DNA of 64,000 bases, from contig NC_052359.1 in the NCBI RefSeq assembly GCF_009727055.1, positions 16,829,255 through 16,893,254 of the forward strand, written 5' to 3'. A program made the position numbers and the translations under genes. Each line of letters begins with the position of its first letter. Within the stretch, counting starts at the first letter, position 1. This stretch comes from Benincasa hispida (taxonomy: Eukaryota > Streptophyta > Magnoliopsida > Cucurbitales > Cucurbitaceae). The notes under the pieces are model-generated. The model saw only the letters and a list, made by a program, of their open reading frames with translations, searched no databases and had not been told where the DNA came from. Positions 33,510-44,664 of this stretch are shown here, piece after piece.

Positions 33510-35017
33510 TGATAATTGGAAGAAATACAAGTTATTACATCTCAAATAAGTAAGACAATGAAAGAATGCGATGGTAAAATAGGCAATATCATGTCCAAAA
33601 GTGCTAAATTGAAAAGAATTACGATCACAACCGCTCATCGCATAAAAGCAGTTAATTTACCTATTTTGTGCAGGTACAATGCGATGACGCATATGAAATT
33701 GCGATCTAAAGGCACAATACGTCAGCGCGCTTGAAGTTGCGATCGCCGATCGTGAGAAGTTTTCTTGAAAGGGTGATCGTACAAATACCTCGCATCAAGG
33801 CGATAGCATAATAAATCGTGATGGGACGTAAAGCTAATAACGGTCGATTCTGAATTTAGTTGACAAGTCATTAAAAGCCACACTGTAGCAAGTACATTGA
33901 ACTCTCGATGACTTCTAAATGGCACAACAGAGTAGGGAAATTAATGTCGCCCATTATTGCAATCATTTGTAAGAAAAGTTGCTTCACCTTGAAATCTATA
34001 AATACCGAAGGCCACCAGAGTGAAGGAGTTAGTTAGTCCATTCACACACATACTTATACATATACATAGAGGACGGAGAGAGAAAGGAGACGAGGCAAAG
34101 CCGAGAGAAATTGCTCTCGAACAGATCGAGAGACTACCGGAAAAAAATACAAAGAAGAGAGGGCCAACCCTTGCGAGAGCAAGAATCCACATTTAAAACA
34201 AAGTTGACGTGATGAAGAGCAGTGTAAAAGGCCACGGGAAGCAAGACATTGCTTATCAGGCTTGTTATCTCTCAAATCCATTTGTTATTTTGTATTCAGT
34301 ACTTTATTTGCAAAAAATGGAAATTTCATTTCAATCTATGTTCAATCTCTCCATACCATGCATGAGTAGCTAAATTTTTGAATGGGTTGAGAAACACTTA
34401 GCTAGCAAGACTTAAGATTTACATTTTATGCGATCATCTTGCCTTATGTATGCATCATTCACCTTTGGACGTACTTGAGAAAGTAGTCTAAAGATAGAAT
34501 CTAGGCTTGAGAGAGTAGGATTAGAATCTAGGCTTGAGAGAGTCAGATTAGATTGCATAAGCAAGATTAGAAACTTAAAAATAAGTTCTATCGACATTTT
34601 CGCATATGCATCGCATGCGTCCTAGAGATAGGAATGGTGATATTTTGCATTGAGAAATGTAGTACTGATATTTGTGTGTAGCATGATCGCATAACTTGTG
34701 CACAATCTTAGGAAATGTTAGCTAAACCCCCTCTCAACCCCTTCATCACATACTTATTGTAACTCTACGCTTTCATCTCTCTGCGTTTAACTCCGTCACA
34801 AAGGAAAAATCTCATTCAAAACACTATCCACTTCATTTATTTTTACCACCACAATTGAATCAAAGAGTCTGTTGTATACCTACTTAGTGGTCCCTGTGTT
34901 CGACCCTGGACTTACCAGGAAACCTAAGAAGGCTTATACTTGGGCTTTGTTAGGAAAACTTGTATGTTAATTTTATCGCATAACACTCACACCATCGCAT
35001 CATAATTTTACGCATCA
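33510..35017 (+). mobile_element. Athila-2 5' LTR
   Basis: 1,508 bp, TGATAATT...CGCATCA. The first bases can fold (TGATAATTG with CAAgTTATTA). TATAAATA is at 33997-34004. Its U5 phrase, gtccctgtgttcgaccctgg at 34889, matches Athila-1. Confidence 0.88.
33997..34004 (+). promoter_or_regulatory. TATA box of Athila-2 LTR
   Basis: TATAAATA, about 490 bp into the LTR, in the same place as in Athila-1. Confidence 0.65.
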
Positions 35018-35023
35018 AGTTTT

Positions 35024-35041
35024 TGGCGCCGTTACCGAGGA
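35024..35041 (+). promoter_or_regulatory. Primer-binding site, tRNA-Asp type (Athila-2)
   Basis: TGGCGCCGTTACCGAGGA, two changes from the usual site, six bases after the LTR end. Confidence 0.88.
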
Positions 35042-35246
35042 CTGCGGTATAGATTGCGCTAACATCAAACCTCTTTGATCTTTAAAGCTTTCGACCTTTG
35101 TGCATTGCCATTCCTTCGATAAAGGAAGAAGCAAGCGTCGCATGAGCGAAGGATACCCTCTTAAGCCAAACTACGACCTAGAGATCGAACGAACATTTCA
35201 CAGAAGATAGAAAAACAGACGTAGACAACAAGGAAGAACTCACAAA

Positions 35247-36560
35247 ATGGCTGAACAACCAGAAGAAAGAGCCATAAATGTAAACATAATGGAAAATCCT
35301 ATCTTACTGGCAAATGATCGCAATAGACCCATCCAGGACTATGCGTCACCCAACTTGTATGATTTCTCCCTAGGAATCATGAGACCAGCATTGGATGGAT
35401 CAAGGTTCGAGATGAAGCTGGTAATGTTACAAATGATACAAACAGCAGGACAGTTGGTGGATAGCGTGGTGAAGATCCGTACGCCCATCTACGAAGCTTC
35501 ATTGAAATTTGTAACACTTTTGTGTTCCCTAGTATCTCCGTTGAAGAAGTTCAACTCACGCTATTTCCATTTTCACTATGCGATAAAGCAAGAAAATGGG
35601 CATTCTCCCTTGAACCAGGAGAGATAACTTCATGGGAGCTAGTTGTGGAGAAGTTTATGAAGAAGTATTTCCCTCCTATAGAGAATGCCAGAAGAAGGAA
35701 ATTGATCACAAATTTTGAACAAGAAGAAGACGAATCGCTCACTGACGCATGGGCGAGGTTCAAGAGATTAGTGCACGACTGCCCGCACAATGGATTGCCG
35801 GATTACCTCCAAATGGAGATTTTCTATCATGGACTAAATCTCGCATCGTAGACAGCTACCAATGCGGCAGCAGCAGGCGGTCTGTTGGACAAGACTTATG
35901 ATAAGGAAAAGAACATTCTTGATCGTATATCGAAAAACCATGAAGATTGGCAAGAAAGCGATGAACGAGTAAAACCCAGAGAAGGTAATGCAATAAACAA
36001 TCCCAGAGCACAGAGAGGGCAAGTCAACGCGATAGAACAGACAAGCACCAGCTGTGCTATTTGTGGAGAATCGCATTCGGTTGAAGAGTGTCCACACAAT
36101 CCATAATCAATCTACTTTGTTAAGAACAATCGTTTTTCAAACACGTACAACCCCGGGTGGTGAAACCACCCTAATTTTGCTTGGAAAATAACCAACAACA
36201 AGGCTACCAACCTCTGGCGCAAAAAGAAGGACCACCAGGATTTTTCCAAAGAACTAACGGTCAATAGCAACAACAAGCCAGCAGCTCTCAAACACCGCCA
36301 TCATTCTCTCTAGAGAACCTATTAAAACAGTACATAAAAAAGAATGAAATGGTCCTCCAGAACCAGACAACTTCCATCCGCAACTTGGAAATCCAAATAG
36401 GACAGATTGCGGGAGAGCTGAAGAATAGATCGTAGGGGACACCATCAAGCTCAACTGAGCTCTCACGCAACCCGAGGAACACAGGGAAAGAACACTGCCA
36501 AACAGTCACCCCGAGAAATGGAAAGACGACGGTGGAAGTTAGGAAGGAGTCTAGCAAGAC
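35247..36560 (+). pseudogene. Athila-2 gag, frameshifted
   Basis: Start ATG at 35247 (MAEQPEERAINVNIMENPIL). The frame holds to about 35455, where a lost base shifts it. The capsid core continues in another frame at 35522-35851 (LFPFSLCDKARKWAFSLEPG, FMKKYFPP, FEQEEDESLTDAWARFKRLV, NGLPDYLQMEIFYHGLN), then TAG. 35885-36106 carries LLDKTYDKEKNILDRISKNH and the zinc knuckle CAICGESHSVEEC (36053-36091, CX2CX3HX4C). The tail (36120-36560) has the conserved NPGW and PNFAWK-type section with stops. Confidence 0.88.
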
Positions 36561-36739
36561 CGATTCAAATGCGATGGAAACAAACCATTGATGCAAACTG
36601 AGAAAGAAGAGCCCGAGATAATGGAACCTGAAGTTTCGACCACCTCAAAGCCTCCAGATCATGGAACAGTAAAAGTACAGCTACCTTCATTCCCTCAAAG
36701 ACTAAAATAGAAGCAAAATGATGAAGGTCAGTATCATCG

Positions 36740-37330
36740 CTTCCTAGAAATATTAAAAAAACTACACATCAATATTCCATTTACAGAAGCGATAGAGTAG
36801 ATGCTGAAATATATCAAGTTTTTGAAGGATATGGTGTCGAAGAAGAGAAGCACAGGAAAATTCGCCACGGTGGCATTAACATAAGAATCAAATGCTATAA
36901 TCCCACCGAAGTTGCACTTCCCAGGCAGCTTTACGATACCCTACACAATAAGAGGGATCTACATCGGTCAAGCATGATGCGATCTTGGGGCTAGCATAAA
37001 TTTAATGCCCATTTCAATCTTCAAACAATTGAACGTAGGACAGCTGATACCCACGACGGTGACTCTTCAACTTACAGATAGGTCCCTGGTACACCCTGAA
37101 GGAAAATTGAAGGATGTCCTGGTCCTAATCGATAAATTCATTCTACCGGCAGACTTCATCATTCAAGATTATGAGGCAGACAAAGATGTTCCAATCATAT
37201 TGAGACGACCATTCTTGTCTACTGGTCGTGCTCAAATAGATGTACAAAAGGGATAGATCACAATGAGCATCAATGGAAAGAACTTCAAGTTTAATATTGT
37301 CAAGGCAATGATGTTCCCAGAAGATGAAGG
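36740..37330 (+). pseudogene. Athila-2 protease, active-site motif present
   Basis: Preceded by LHINIPFTEAIE (36760) with stops. After TGA at 36976 comes CDLGASINLMPISIFKQL, so the catalytic Asp motif that Athila-1 lacks is present here. It continues through TLQLTDRSLVHPEGKLKDVL and DFIIQDYEADKDVPIILR to TAG at 37254. An acidic linker with EEENEEREDATTS leads to the RT. Confidence 0.88.
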
Positions 37331-37499
37331 CCTATCAGCTTCTGACGACAAACACACTTGCGATGAAGATTGGAGTCAGAAGAAGAAAATGAAGAAAGAG
37401 AGGATGCGACAACATCCTTAGAAACCTGCCATGTAATAACAGAGACAGTGAACAATGAAGAAAATTTGAATTTGAATGAAGAGAGAAAAACACAGAAAC

Positions 37500-39166
37500 C
37501 TTCCTTAGAGCAACCACCTACATTGGAGCTGAAAACTCTGCCAAATCACTTGAAGTACGTTTTCCTTGGCCAGAATGAAACCTTGCCAGTAATAATATCC
37601 TCTGCGTTACCAGAAGAAAAAGAAATTGCATTGCTCCGTATTCTGAATAAATAAATTAAAGCAATCGGATGGACGCTCACAGATATCAGAGGAATTAGCC
37701 CGACGTACTGCATGCGAAGAATTCGGCTCGATGAAAACCAGAAAGACTCGATAGAACCTCAACGCAAATTGAACCCTGTGATGAAAGATGTTGTTAAAAA
37801 ATAAATCATTAAATGGTTAGACATCGCCATCATATACCCTATCGCCGATAGCACGTGGGTTAGCCCCATCCAATACGTTCCCAAAAAGGGCGAGATGACA
37901 GTAGTCCCCAATGCAAACAATGAGTTAATCCACATGAGGATCGTCACTAGCTGGCAGATTTGTATGGACTTCTGGAAGCTCAATGTGGCGACAAAGAAGG
38001 ATCATTTCCCTTTACCTTTCATTGATTAAATACTCGACCGACTAGCAAGGAATGACTATTTCTATTTTCTTGATGGGTATGCTGGCTATAACCAGATTAT
38101 GATCGCACCAGAAGACCAAGAAAAGACCACATTCACCTGTCCATACGGAACGTTCGCTTTTCGTAGCATGCCTTTTGGACTATGTAATGCGCCGAGCACG
38201 TTTCAAAGATGTATGATGGCAATATTCTTCGAGTATCTTAAAGATTTAGTGGCAATCCAAGACGATTTCTCAATCTATGGGCAAACCTATGAAGTCTGTC
38301 TAAAAAACTTGGAGAGGATACTGAAAAGATGCGAAGAGACTAATCTGGTGCTAAATTGGGAAAAGTGCCATTTCATGGTTAAAGAAGGAATTGTGCTCGA
38401 CACAAGGTTTCAAAGGATGGGCAAGAGGTAGATAAAGAAAAAATTGAGGCCATTGAAAAACTTTCACCTCCAGCAAATGTGAAAGCTTTAAGGAGTTTCC
38501 TAGGACATGCGAGGTTCTACAGACGATTTGTGAAAGACTTCTCCAAAATAGCTCAACCGTTGAATGTGTTGCTAGAAGCTGACAGGCCTTTTGACTTTGA
38601 CCCACACTGCCTCACTGCATTCTAAGCACTGAAGGACACATTGACTACAGCGCCTATTTTGATCGCACCCGATTGGACAAAGCCATTCCAGCTGATGTGC
38701 GATGCCAGCGGATATGCGATGGGGGCAATTTTAGCACAAAAGGAAAAGACAATGTTACACCCTACCGCATATGCGTGCAAAACATGGAACTCTACACAAG
38801 CAAACTACACCACTATAGAGAAGAAGCTTCTAACAGTAATCTTTGCGATTGAAAAATTTAGACCTTACTTGTTGGGATCCAAAGTTATAGTCCACACCGA
38901 CCACTCGACAATAAGATATTTAATGACCAAAAAAGATGCGAAGCCGAGGCTAATCCAATGGGTTCTCCTACTCCAAGAATTTAATATGGAGATAATGGAC
39001 TGCAAGAGAACAAAGAACCAGGTCGTTGACCATTTATCGAGATTAGAAAATCCTGAAGTGGATCGCATTCAGTTGGAGGTGAACGCATACTTCCCAGACG
39101 AACAATTGCTTAAAATTGAAGAACTACATTGGTATATAGATATTGTCAACTTTTTGGTCTGCAAAT
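37500..39166 (+). pseudogene. Athila-2 reverse transcriptase and RNase H
   Basis: RT N-terminal blocks (LELKTLPNHLKYVF, LPVIISSALPEEKEI) are at 37520-37654, then stops. The palm at 38099-38431 includes MIAPEDQEKTTFTCPYGTFA and FGLCNAPSTFQR. The catalytic box reads IQDDFS (38255-38272): the two Asp remain but Phe-Met is replaced by Gln through a 3-bp loss. RNase H at 38641-39166 is one open frame ([62 protein letters not shown]) and keeps all conserved acidic residues except the Glu after TIEK, which reads Lys. Confidence 0.9.
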
Positions 39167-39168
39167 AG

Positions 39169-39668
39169 GTTGTTTCATCTCCCACTTGCTCAATTGTTTA
39201 CATGATTGTTCTTCCACCTATTTTCTACCTCTAACCAAGTTCACACAGAGCCCACCCTCTGGATTCTCACAATGAGAATACCAATGTAACCATCTTGGTG
39301 GTGTCTTACATAACTCGACACAGTCGAGGTTCTGTTGAGGCCGTTCGTGGTGTTTGGGGTGTTCGTGACTTAATCGATCGATTAGTTCGAGTTTGCTATG
39401 ATCGGGCAGTGTAGCGGTCGTTTTGGACGAATGTTTGTGTCTTTCTGTGTTGCTGCGATCGAGCGTTCGTGATCAAGGAACTTGAAGATGAGTCTTCAAA
39501 GGTTTGTTAATTCCTTCCCTTGATCATGTAGTAAATCATGTTGTAGTTTCTATTTTATGCATAATCGTATGTTTCCATTTGTGATTGTAATTGTAATGTT
39601 CATATATGATTGAAATTTGGAAAGATCCTTCCACTACTCATGGAAATCCTCGTGTCCGATTTCCTTCA
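39169..39668 (+). mobile_element. Copia C 5' LTR, segment 2
   Basis: Runs from the Athila-2 break to the LTR end (ccgatttccttca) two bases before the Copia primer site. Confidence 0.75.
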
Positions 39669-39670
39669 AT

Positions 39671-39686
39671 TGGTATCAGAGACAGG
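39671..39686 (+). promoter_or_regulatory. Primer-binding site of Copia C
   Basis: TGGTATCAGAGACAGG, initiator-Met type, two bases after the LTR end. Confidence 0.88.
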
Positions 39687-41909
39687 TTTTTCTGATAATC
39701 CAAATTTCAATTTTGTTTTGAACTTCTTTTACAGTCTTGGTAGGTTTTCTGCATTTGTATTTAATTGTTAAGTGCATTTATGGATGGCATTGATGGATGT
39801 TTACGGGTTTAATTGCCTTTGTTTAAAGCTTTCTTTTAATTACAAAGTGTTAATTTGTAAGGGCCCCTGTGTTTTTGGGCATATTTAACATGCAATCGAG
39901 TCTGTAATTCAAAGAGTTTGAGTTAGTCGAGTCGTTTGTGATGAAGTTTCGAAGCATGGAGATGCGGTTCTCAACGAAGAAGGAGACCAAGAGTTGGTCG
40001 TATCGTGTAGTCTCAGGTAAATGGTCATTGGGATTTATCTAAACGATCGTGTAGATTTTTTTATGAACTACACGATCTTTTAGCTAAGGCTAAACAATGG
40101 GGTAAATCATTTAATCTATCGCGTAGCATTGGTTGCTCGATCGCTTAGATGCTAGAGGTAGACGATCATAGTGGGAGCATATGATGCTCATTGTTTAGTT
40201 GAAGTCGCACGCTAAACGATCGTGTAGTTAGCATGCCTCATTGCTTAGTTACCACCTTCACAATCATGCGGAATGATCGCATAGCTCTGGGAGCATTGGT
40301 AAACAATAGAGCAAAGCGTTTGTTCTCTCGTGTAGACGATCGCGGGTAGTTTGGTGCACGATGGTTGGAGACGCATTGCTTCACCCGGACGGTTCAAGAC
40401 CCTGTTCGCTTGTTTGAACCAGAGACTCCTTGATTTTGTAATAGTTAGCTTTAGTTTTGTGAATTTGAGGCAATTTTACCCGGTTCATCAACATTTGTTT
40501 ATTATACATGTGATGTATGGTGTTTATATGGCAAAGTGTTTGACATATAGTTTAAAATCCACCTTAGGTTGTGCAATTATACATGCATCATGTATTATAA
40601 GTGTTATAATCTAGCATGACAAAATTACATGAAAGCATGCGCACGAATCATGAAATATAATAGTTATATTTTGCATGCAGTGAGTATATTCATGCATCAT
40701 CCTTTTATTATAAGTGTAATAGTCGAAGGGTAAATGGAAGCATGTTGTGCTTTTTTCGTTGCTGTTATATATAAGCGTTATATAAAAGAAGTAGCAATGA
40801 ATGAAGAATGCAATGAGCATGACACTTAGGCTGTTTATAATCGTTATGAATGCCTTGCATGTGTTTAGCTTTGCATTGTGGTTTTGGTTATTTCTGTTTA
40901 TAAGCGATATAAATGAAATTAGAACTAAAATCGATAAAAAAGCGTTGCATGCAGACTTGAGATGAACTCAAGTTCTTATAAAAAATTTGAATTAAGATAG
41001 ACCTAAGTACAAAAGGTTCTAAAGAGTTTAGTACCCTACATTAATTTTTTAAAATCGATTTAATAGGATTAAATTGATTAGCCTAAAAGATTAAATTTTT
41101 TTTAAATCTATCTATAAGGGACCTTTTGTCTAAGGCGGGTTCTATCTAGGCTGGGGTTCTTAAGCAGACAGAAATGGAACACCCCTACCTGGGAACCTAC
41201 CTGGAAAGATGAACTAGATAGATTTTCTACAAGCATGCGACAATTGGTCAAAGACTCCATTAAAGAGTTTAATGGATGATGATCAAAAGTTTTTTAACTA
41301 TCCAAGGTAAACGTTACTCTTCGGCAAACCTAAAAGTCGGTTAGTTAAAATCCTTAGCCGTTTTTTTCTAAGTAAACTAAACCCTAGGTTATAAAATACT
41401 CAGTGGGAGTAAGAGATGTATCTGATATGTCTATGATTCCACTCACGTTTCTCCCTGTATGTTCACACTTTGAGATTCATGTTTGGCCTCGGGGTGCTCT
41501 GGGAGCATCCCCCTTCGGATGGTGTTTGCATGAGTCAATATCAAGGTGGACAGAGAGAGTTTTTATAGTAAGTGGGTGAAGGGTGTATGTCAACACATCC
41601 TATGGTCTTTGTCATTGGTTCACACCGTGAGATCATTTTGTACTCCCTTGTGGCACCTTGGGAGCATCCCCCTTCGGATGGGTTTTGTGTAGTTGGTCAA
41701 AATCAAAGTGAACTTCAGAAATGGATAGGGTCGCTTTAGGTTTTGCCCCGATCGGATTTTTTCCTTTCGAATTGGCTACATGGGGCAGATCTCTAGGACC
41801 TAAAATGGCGCACACTTACGGGAGATTATTAAGTAAGTTAATGATCTCTTGACCAAATCAATCTTGGCTAGAGTGAAAATACCACTTAATCAGGGAGATT
41901 GTGCATTGA
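39687..41909 (+). other. Copia C leader, non-coding
   Basis: 2.2 kb without a convincing gag. 40005-40345 is packed with cgatcgtgtag and ctacacgatc words. Later sections include a repeated gggagcatcccccttcggat (41501 and 41662) in two related blocks about 160 bp apart, similar in layout to the Copia B leader near 45960-46200. The leader passes directly to the last codons of pol at 41910, so gag and nearly all pol are missing. Confidence 0.7.
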
Positions 41910-42041
41910 GGTGATGTGATAGTCATGAAGATCGCGTCGAAGCACAACGTTGCTGATCCCTTTACAAAGGCTCTCACGACTAAAGGGTTCGAGGGTCACC
42001 TGGAGAGTTTGGGTTTGCGAGACATGCGACATCTTGTCTAG
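41910..42041 (+). pseudogene. Copia C pol, last 43 codons only
   Basis: GDVIVMKIASKHNVADPFTK, then ALTTKGFEGHLESLGLRDM, ending at TAG 42039-42041. This is the usual end of a Copia RNase H region. Everything upstream is leader, so an internal deletion removed gag-pol and left both ends, the hallmark of a non-autonomous derivative. Confidence 0.88.
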
Positions 42042-42137
42042 GGCAAGTAGAAGATGATACTGGGGTATGCCCCAGTTTATTGTATACTGTACATGTTTTT
42101 TCTTGTCTTGTACATTATTCTCCCGAAGCATTAGGAC

Positions 42138-42157
42138 AAGTGGGAGATTTTTTAGAT
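42138..42157 (+). promoter_or_regulatory. Polypurine tract of Copia C
   Basis: caagtgggagattttttaga between pol and the 3' LTR. It matches the Copia D tract on the other strand. Confidence 0.8.
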
Positions 42158-42291
42158 TGGTGTCCTAATTCTCTCGGAGTCTTGTTGTTTCTATTTATAC
42201 ACATTGTTTATGAATAATATAATTGTTATTTCATTCTAGAATTTACGCATATCCAATAAACAAAGCTCCATGGTTATCTTACAACCAGAAG
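42158..42291 (+). mobile_element. Copia C 3' LTR, first 134 bp
   Basis: Aligns with 32173-32306 up to ccatggttatctta, then breaks into Copia E coding sequence. Confidence 0.85.
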
Positions 42292-42955
42292 GGACATTAG
42301 AAAAGGAATTGTCCTAAGTATTGGGTAGAAAAGAGGAAAGCCAAACAAGGTAAATGTGATTTAATAGTATTAGAAACTTTCTTAGTGGAGAATGATGATT
42401 CAGTCTGGATAATTGATTCAGGCGCTATTAATCATGTTTGTTCTTCTTTTTAGGGAATTAGTACCTGGCAGTAGCTCAAGACTTGTAAGATGACTATGCG
42501 TGTTGGAACTGGGCAAGTTGTCTCAACTATAGCAGTGGGAGGCCTCCGATTACTTTTACATAAATCAGATTTATTATTAGATAATGTGTACGTAGTTCTT
42601 GGTTTGAAGAGGAACTAGATTTATGTAAAAATTTTGCTTGAATAATCTTATACTCTGAAATTTAATATAGATAAAGTGTTTATATACAAGCATGGAATTC
42701 AAATTTTTTATGCAAATCTTGAAAGTAATCTTTATATACTAAGGCCGTTAGCATCTAAGGCTCTTCTTAATACTGAAATGTTTAGCACCGCAATAACTCA
42801 TAATAAAAGACAAAAGATTTCTCCTAAACAAGATGCCAAACTTTTGAAAATAAGATTAGGTCACATAAATCTCAATAAGATTGATAGGTTGGATAAGAAT
42901 GGACTTCTAAGCGAGTTTGAACAAAATTCTTTACCACTATGTGAGTCATACCTTG
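42292..42955 (+). pseudogene. Copia E part 1: zinc knuckle end, protease, pre-integrase
   Basis: Begins inside a gag zinc knuckle (NQKGH, stop, KRNCPKY), then VWIIDSGAINHVCSSF with the protease active-site DSGA intact at about 42413, and FYANLESNLYILRPLASKAL (42709 on). The GAG-pre-integrase domain (KIRLGHINLNKIDRLDKNGL, then LPLCESYL) is cut at 42955 by the Copia B LTR. Several stops are present. It resumes in the integrase at 49206. Confidence 0.85.
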
Positions 42956-44650
42956 TGTTGGGAATGTCCTAGAACTCACAGTCGTAAATTTTGTGTTAAA
43001 CATTCTATTTATCAATAAAATATTATTGTGTATTTTATTCAATAAAGTTGTTGATATTGCATTCTATTATGAAAATCGAATAAACAAATCCATGGCTATA
43101 GTATGAATACTTTAACTTTATGTAGTGACATAAATAGGATCAAGTTATAGTATATAGCCTAAATGATCTAAAGTATATGGATGAAATTGGGTATCTCATC
43201 TTGGTAACACTATTGGATGCGACCCATTTTATATGCTGATACAAATGATGTGATCCACAAATCATTCATGTAGAGACATGTGAGTGTGGGTATCCTATAC
43301 AATGAGTTTGCATAAGACTGGACCTCGAAATAGTCATTTTGCTTTATAACCACCGTTTAATATTAAAACTGACTATTTCATACTAAAATAACCTAGGATA
43401 ACTCGATCTTAATCCTGAGCCAACTATGAACTCTTGTTTATTTGGGATTATCCTTTGATCTGCATAGGTGAGAGTAGTCCAACAGCACTGCTCAATAAGC
43501 CTCTTATTTTGGGGATAAGACTGGAAAGATAGCTGGGACGTAGCCTTGCAAGATGGAAACACTCCTACTCGTCGTAGGGTTAGCAAATAAGTTGTTCTCT
43601 TAAGTGCCGATTCTTGGTCTTGAACAACGGGGCCCCGTCCTCACGTGGTAGAGAAGGACTTGATAAATAAATGGTATTATGAATCAGTATGTTCAATAGA
43701 GGGTCAGTGGGAGCTTAAGGAGCAAGATATATTCATAGGGGTAAAATAGTGATTTTGACCCAACTGTAAATATGAACGATCTTTGAAGGATCGACTTACC
43801 GATTATAGTTACAATTGACAAAAATATATCTACAATGAGGAGAGTGCAACTATCGGGCTATAGTGGTATGCCTTAATAGTTAACGAATAGTAATCAATTT
43901 TGTGTTAAATAGTTTAATCAATTAATTACAAATTTTTGGAGCTCATGATCTGTAGGTCCATTAGGTCCCTCTACTAGCTCATAAATTGGATTAATAAATT
44001 GAGTATTAATGGATGAAATTAAAGTTATGAATTTGAAACGTTTAAATTCAATCTAGGGTTTCAATTAACTGTATACGATACAATTGAAACGTTTAGTTTT
44101 ATCGAAAATTAAACGAAATTAGAGAATCAATTAATATTTAAATTATGATTTAAATGTTAATTACATGGAATTGAATTCATTATAGTGGAATTGTTGTTAA
44201 GATATTAAATTAATAAACTAATTAAAAGCTTTAATTAAAATTAAAATTAGTTTTATTTAATTGATTAAATGAATTAATTTTGTAAAACTAAATTGAAGCT
44301 TAAGGCTGAGGAAAAAGGAATGCATGTTGTGTTCTTGAACCTAACTTCTGCTAAACTAGAAACCCTCTTCCCTCTCTCAAAATCATCTAAATTTAGCTTA
44401 ATTTGAGTGTTTCCACCACACAATCCTTCTTGAGATTAGTAAGAGAAGATCTTGGCGGTGGTTTAATTGAAGAATCAAGCTCAAATTCATGGATATTCTA
44501 CTGAGTTCGTGGAGGTTTTTTCAAAAGTAATGTGTAACTCAAACCCTCTTGTAAACTTGTTATGAGCAGCATGTTTTTTAACTCAAATTATGAGTAGTTA
44601 GAGTGCTTATTGATTCTAAATTCTTCCGTTGCATATTATCTAACTCCTTA
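42956..44650 (+). mobile_element. Copia B 5' LTR
   Basis: Starts TGTTGGGAATGTCCTAGAAC, same family as the solo LTR at 12410-14256, and ends just before the primer site at 44653. About 1.7 kb. Inserted into the Copia E pre-integrase domain. Confidence 0.88.
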
Positions 44651-44652
44651 AG

Positions 44653-44664
44653 TGGTATCAGAGC
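44653..44664 (+). promoter_or_regulatory. Primer-binding site of Copia B
   Basis: TGGTATCAGAGC, initiator-Met type, two or three bases after the LTR end. Confidence 0.9.

Larger units (their letters stand above)
33510..39168 (+). mobile_element. Athila-2: 5' LTR to RNase H, 3' half deleted
   Basis: Contains LTR 33510-35017, primer site 35024-35041, gag, protease, RT and RNase H, then stops abruptly at 39168 after IVNFLVCK, before the integrase. Integrase, 3' LTR and right TSD are gone, and Copia C LTR follows directly. Same family structure as Athila-1 but clearly diverged, for example in the LTR. Confidence 0.9.
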
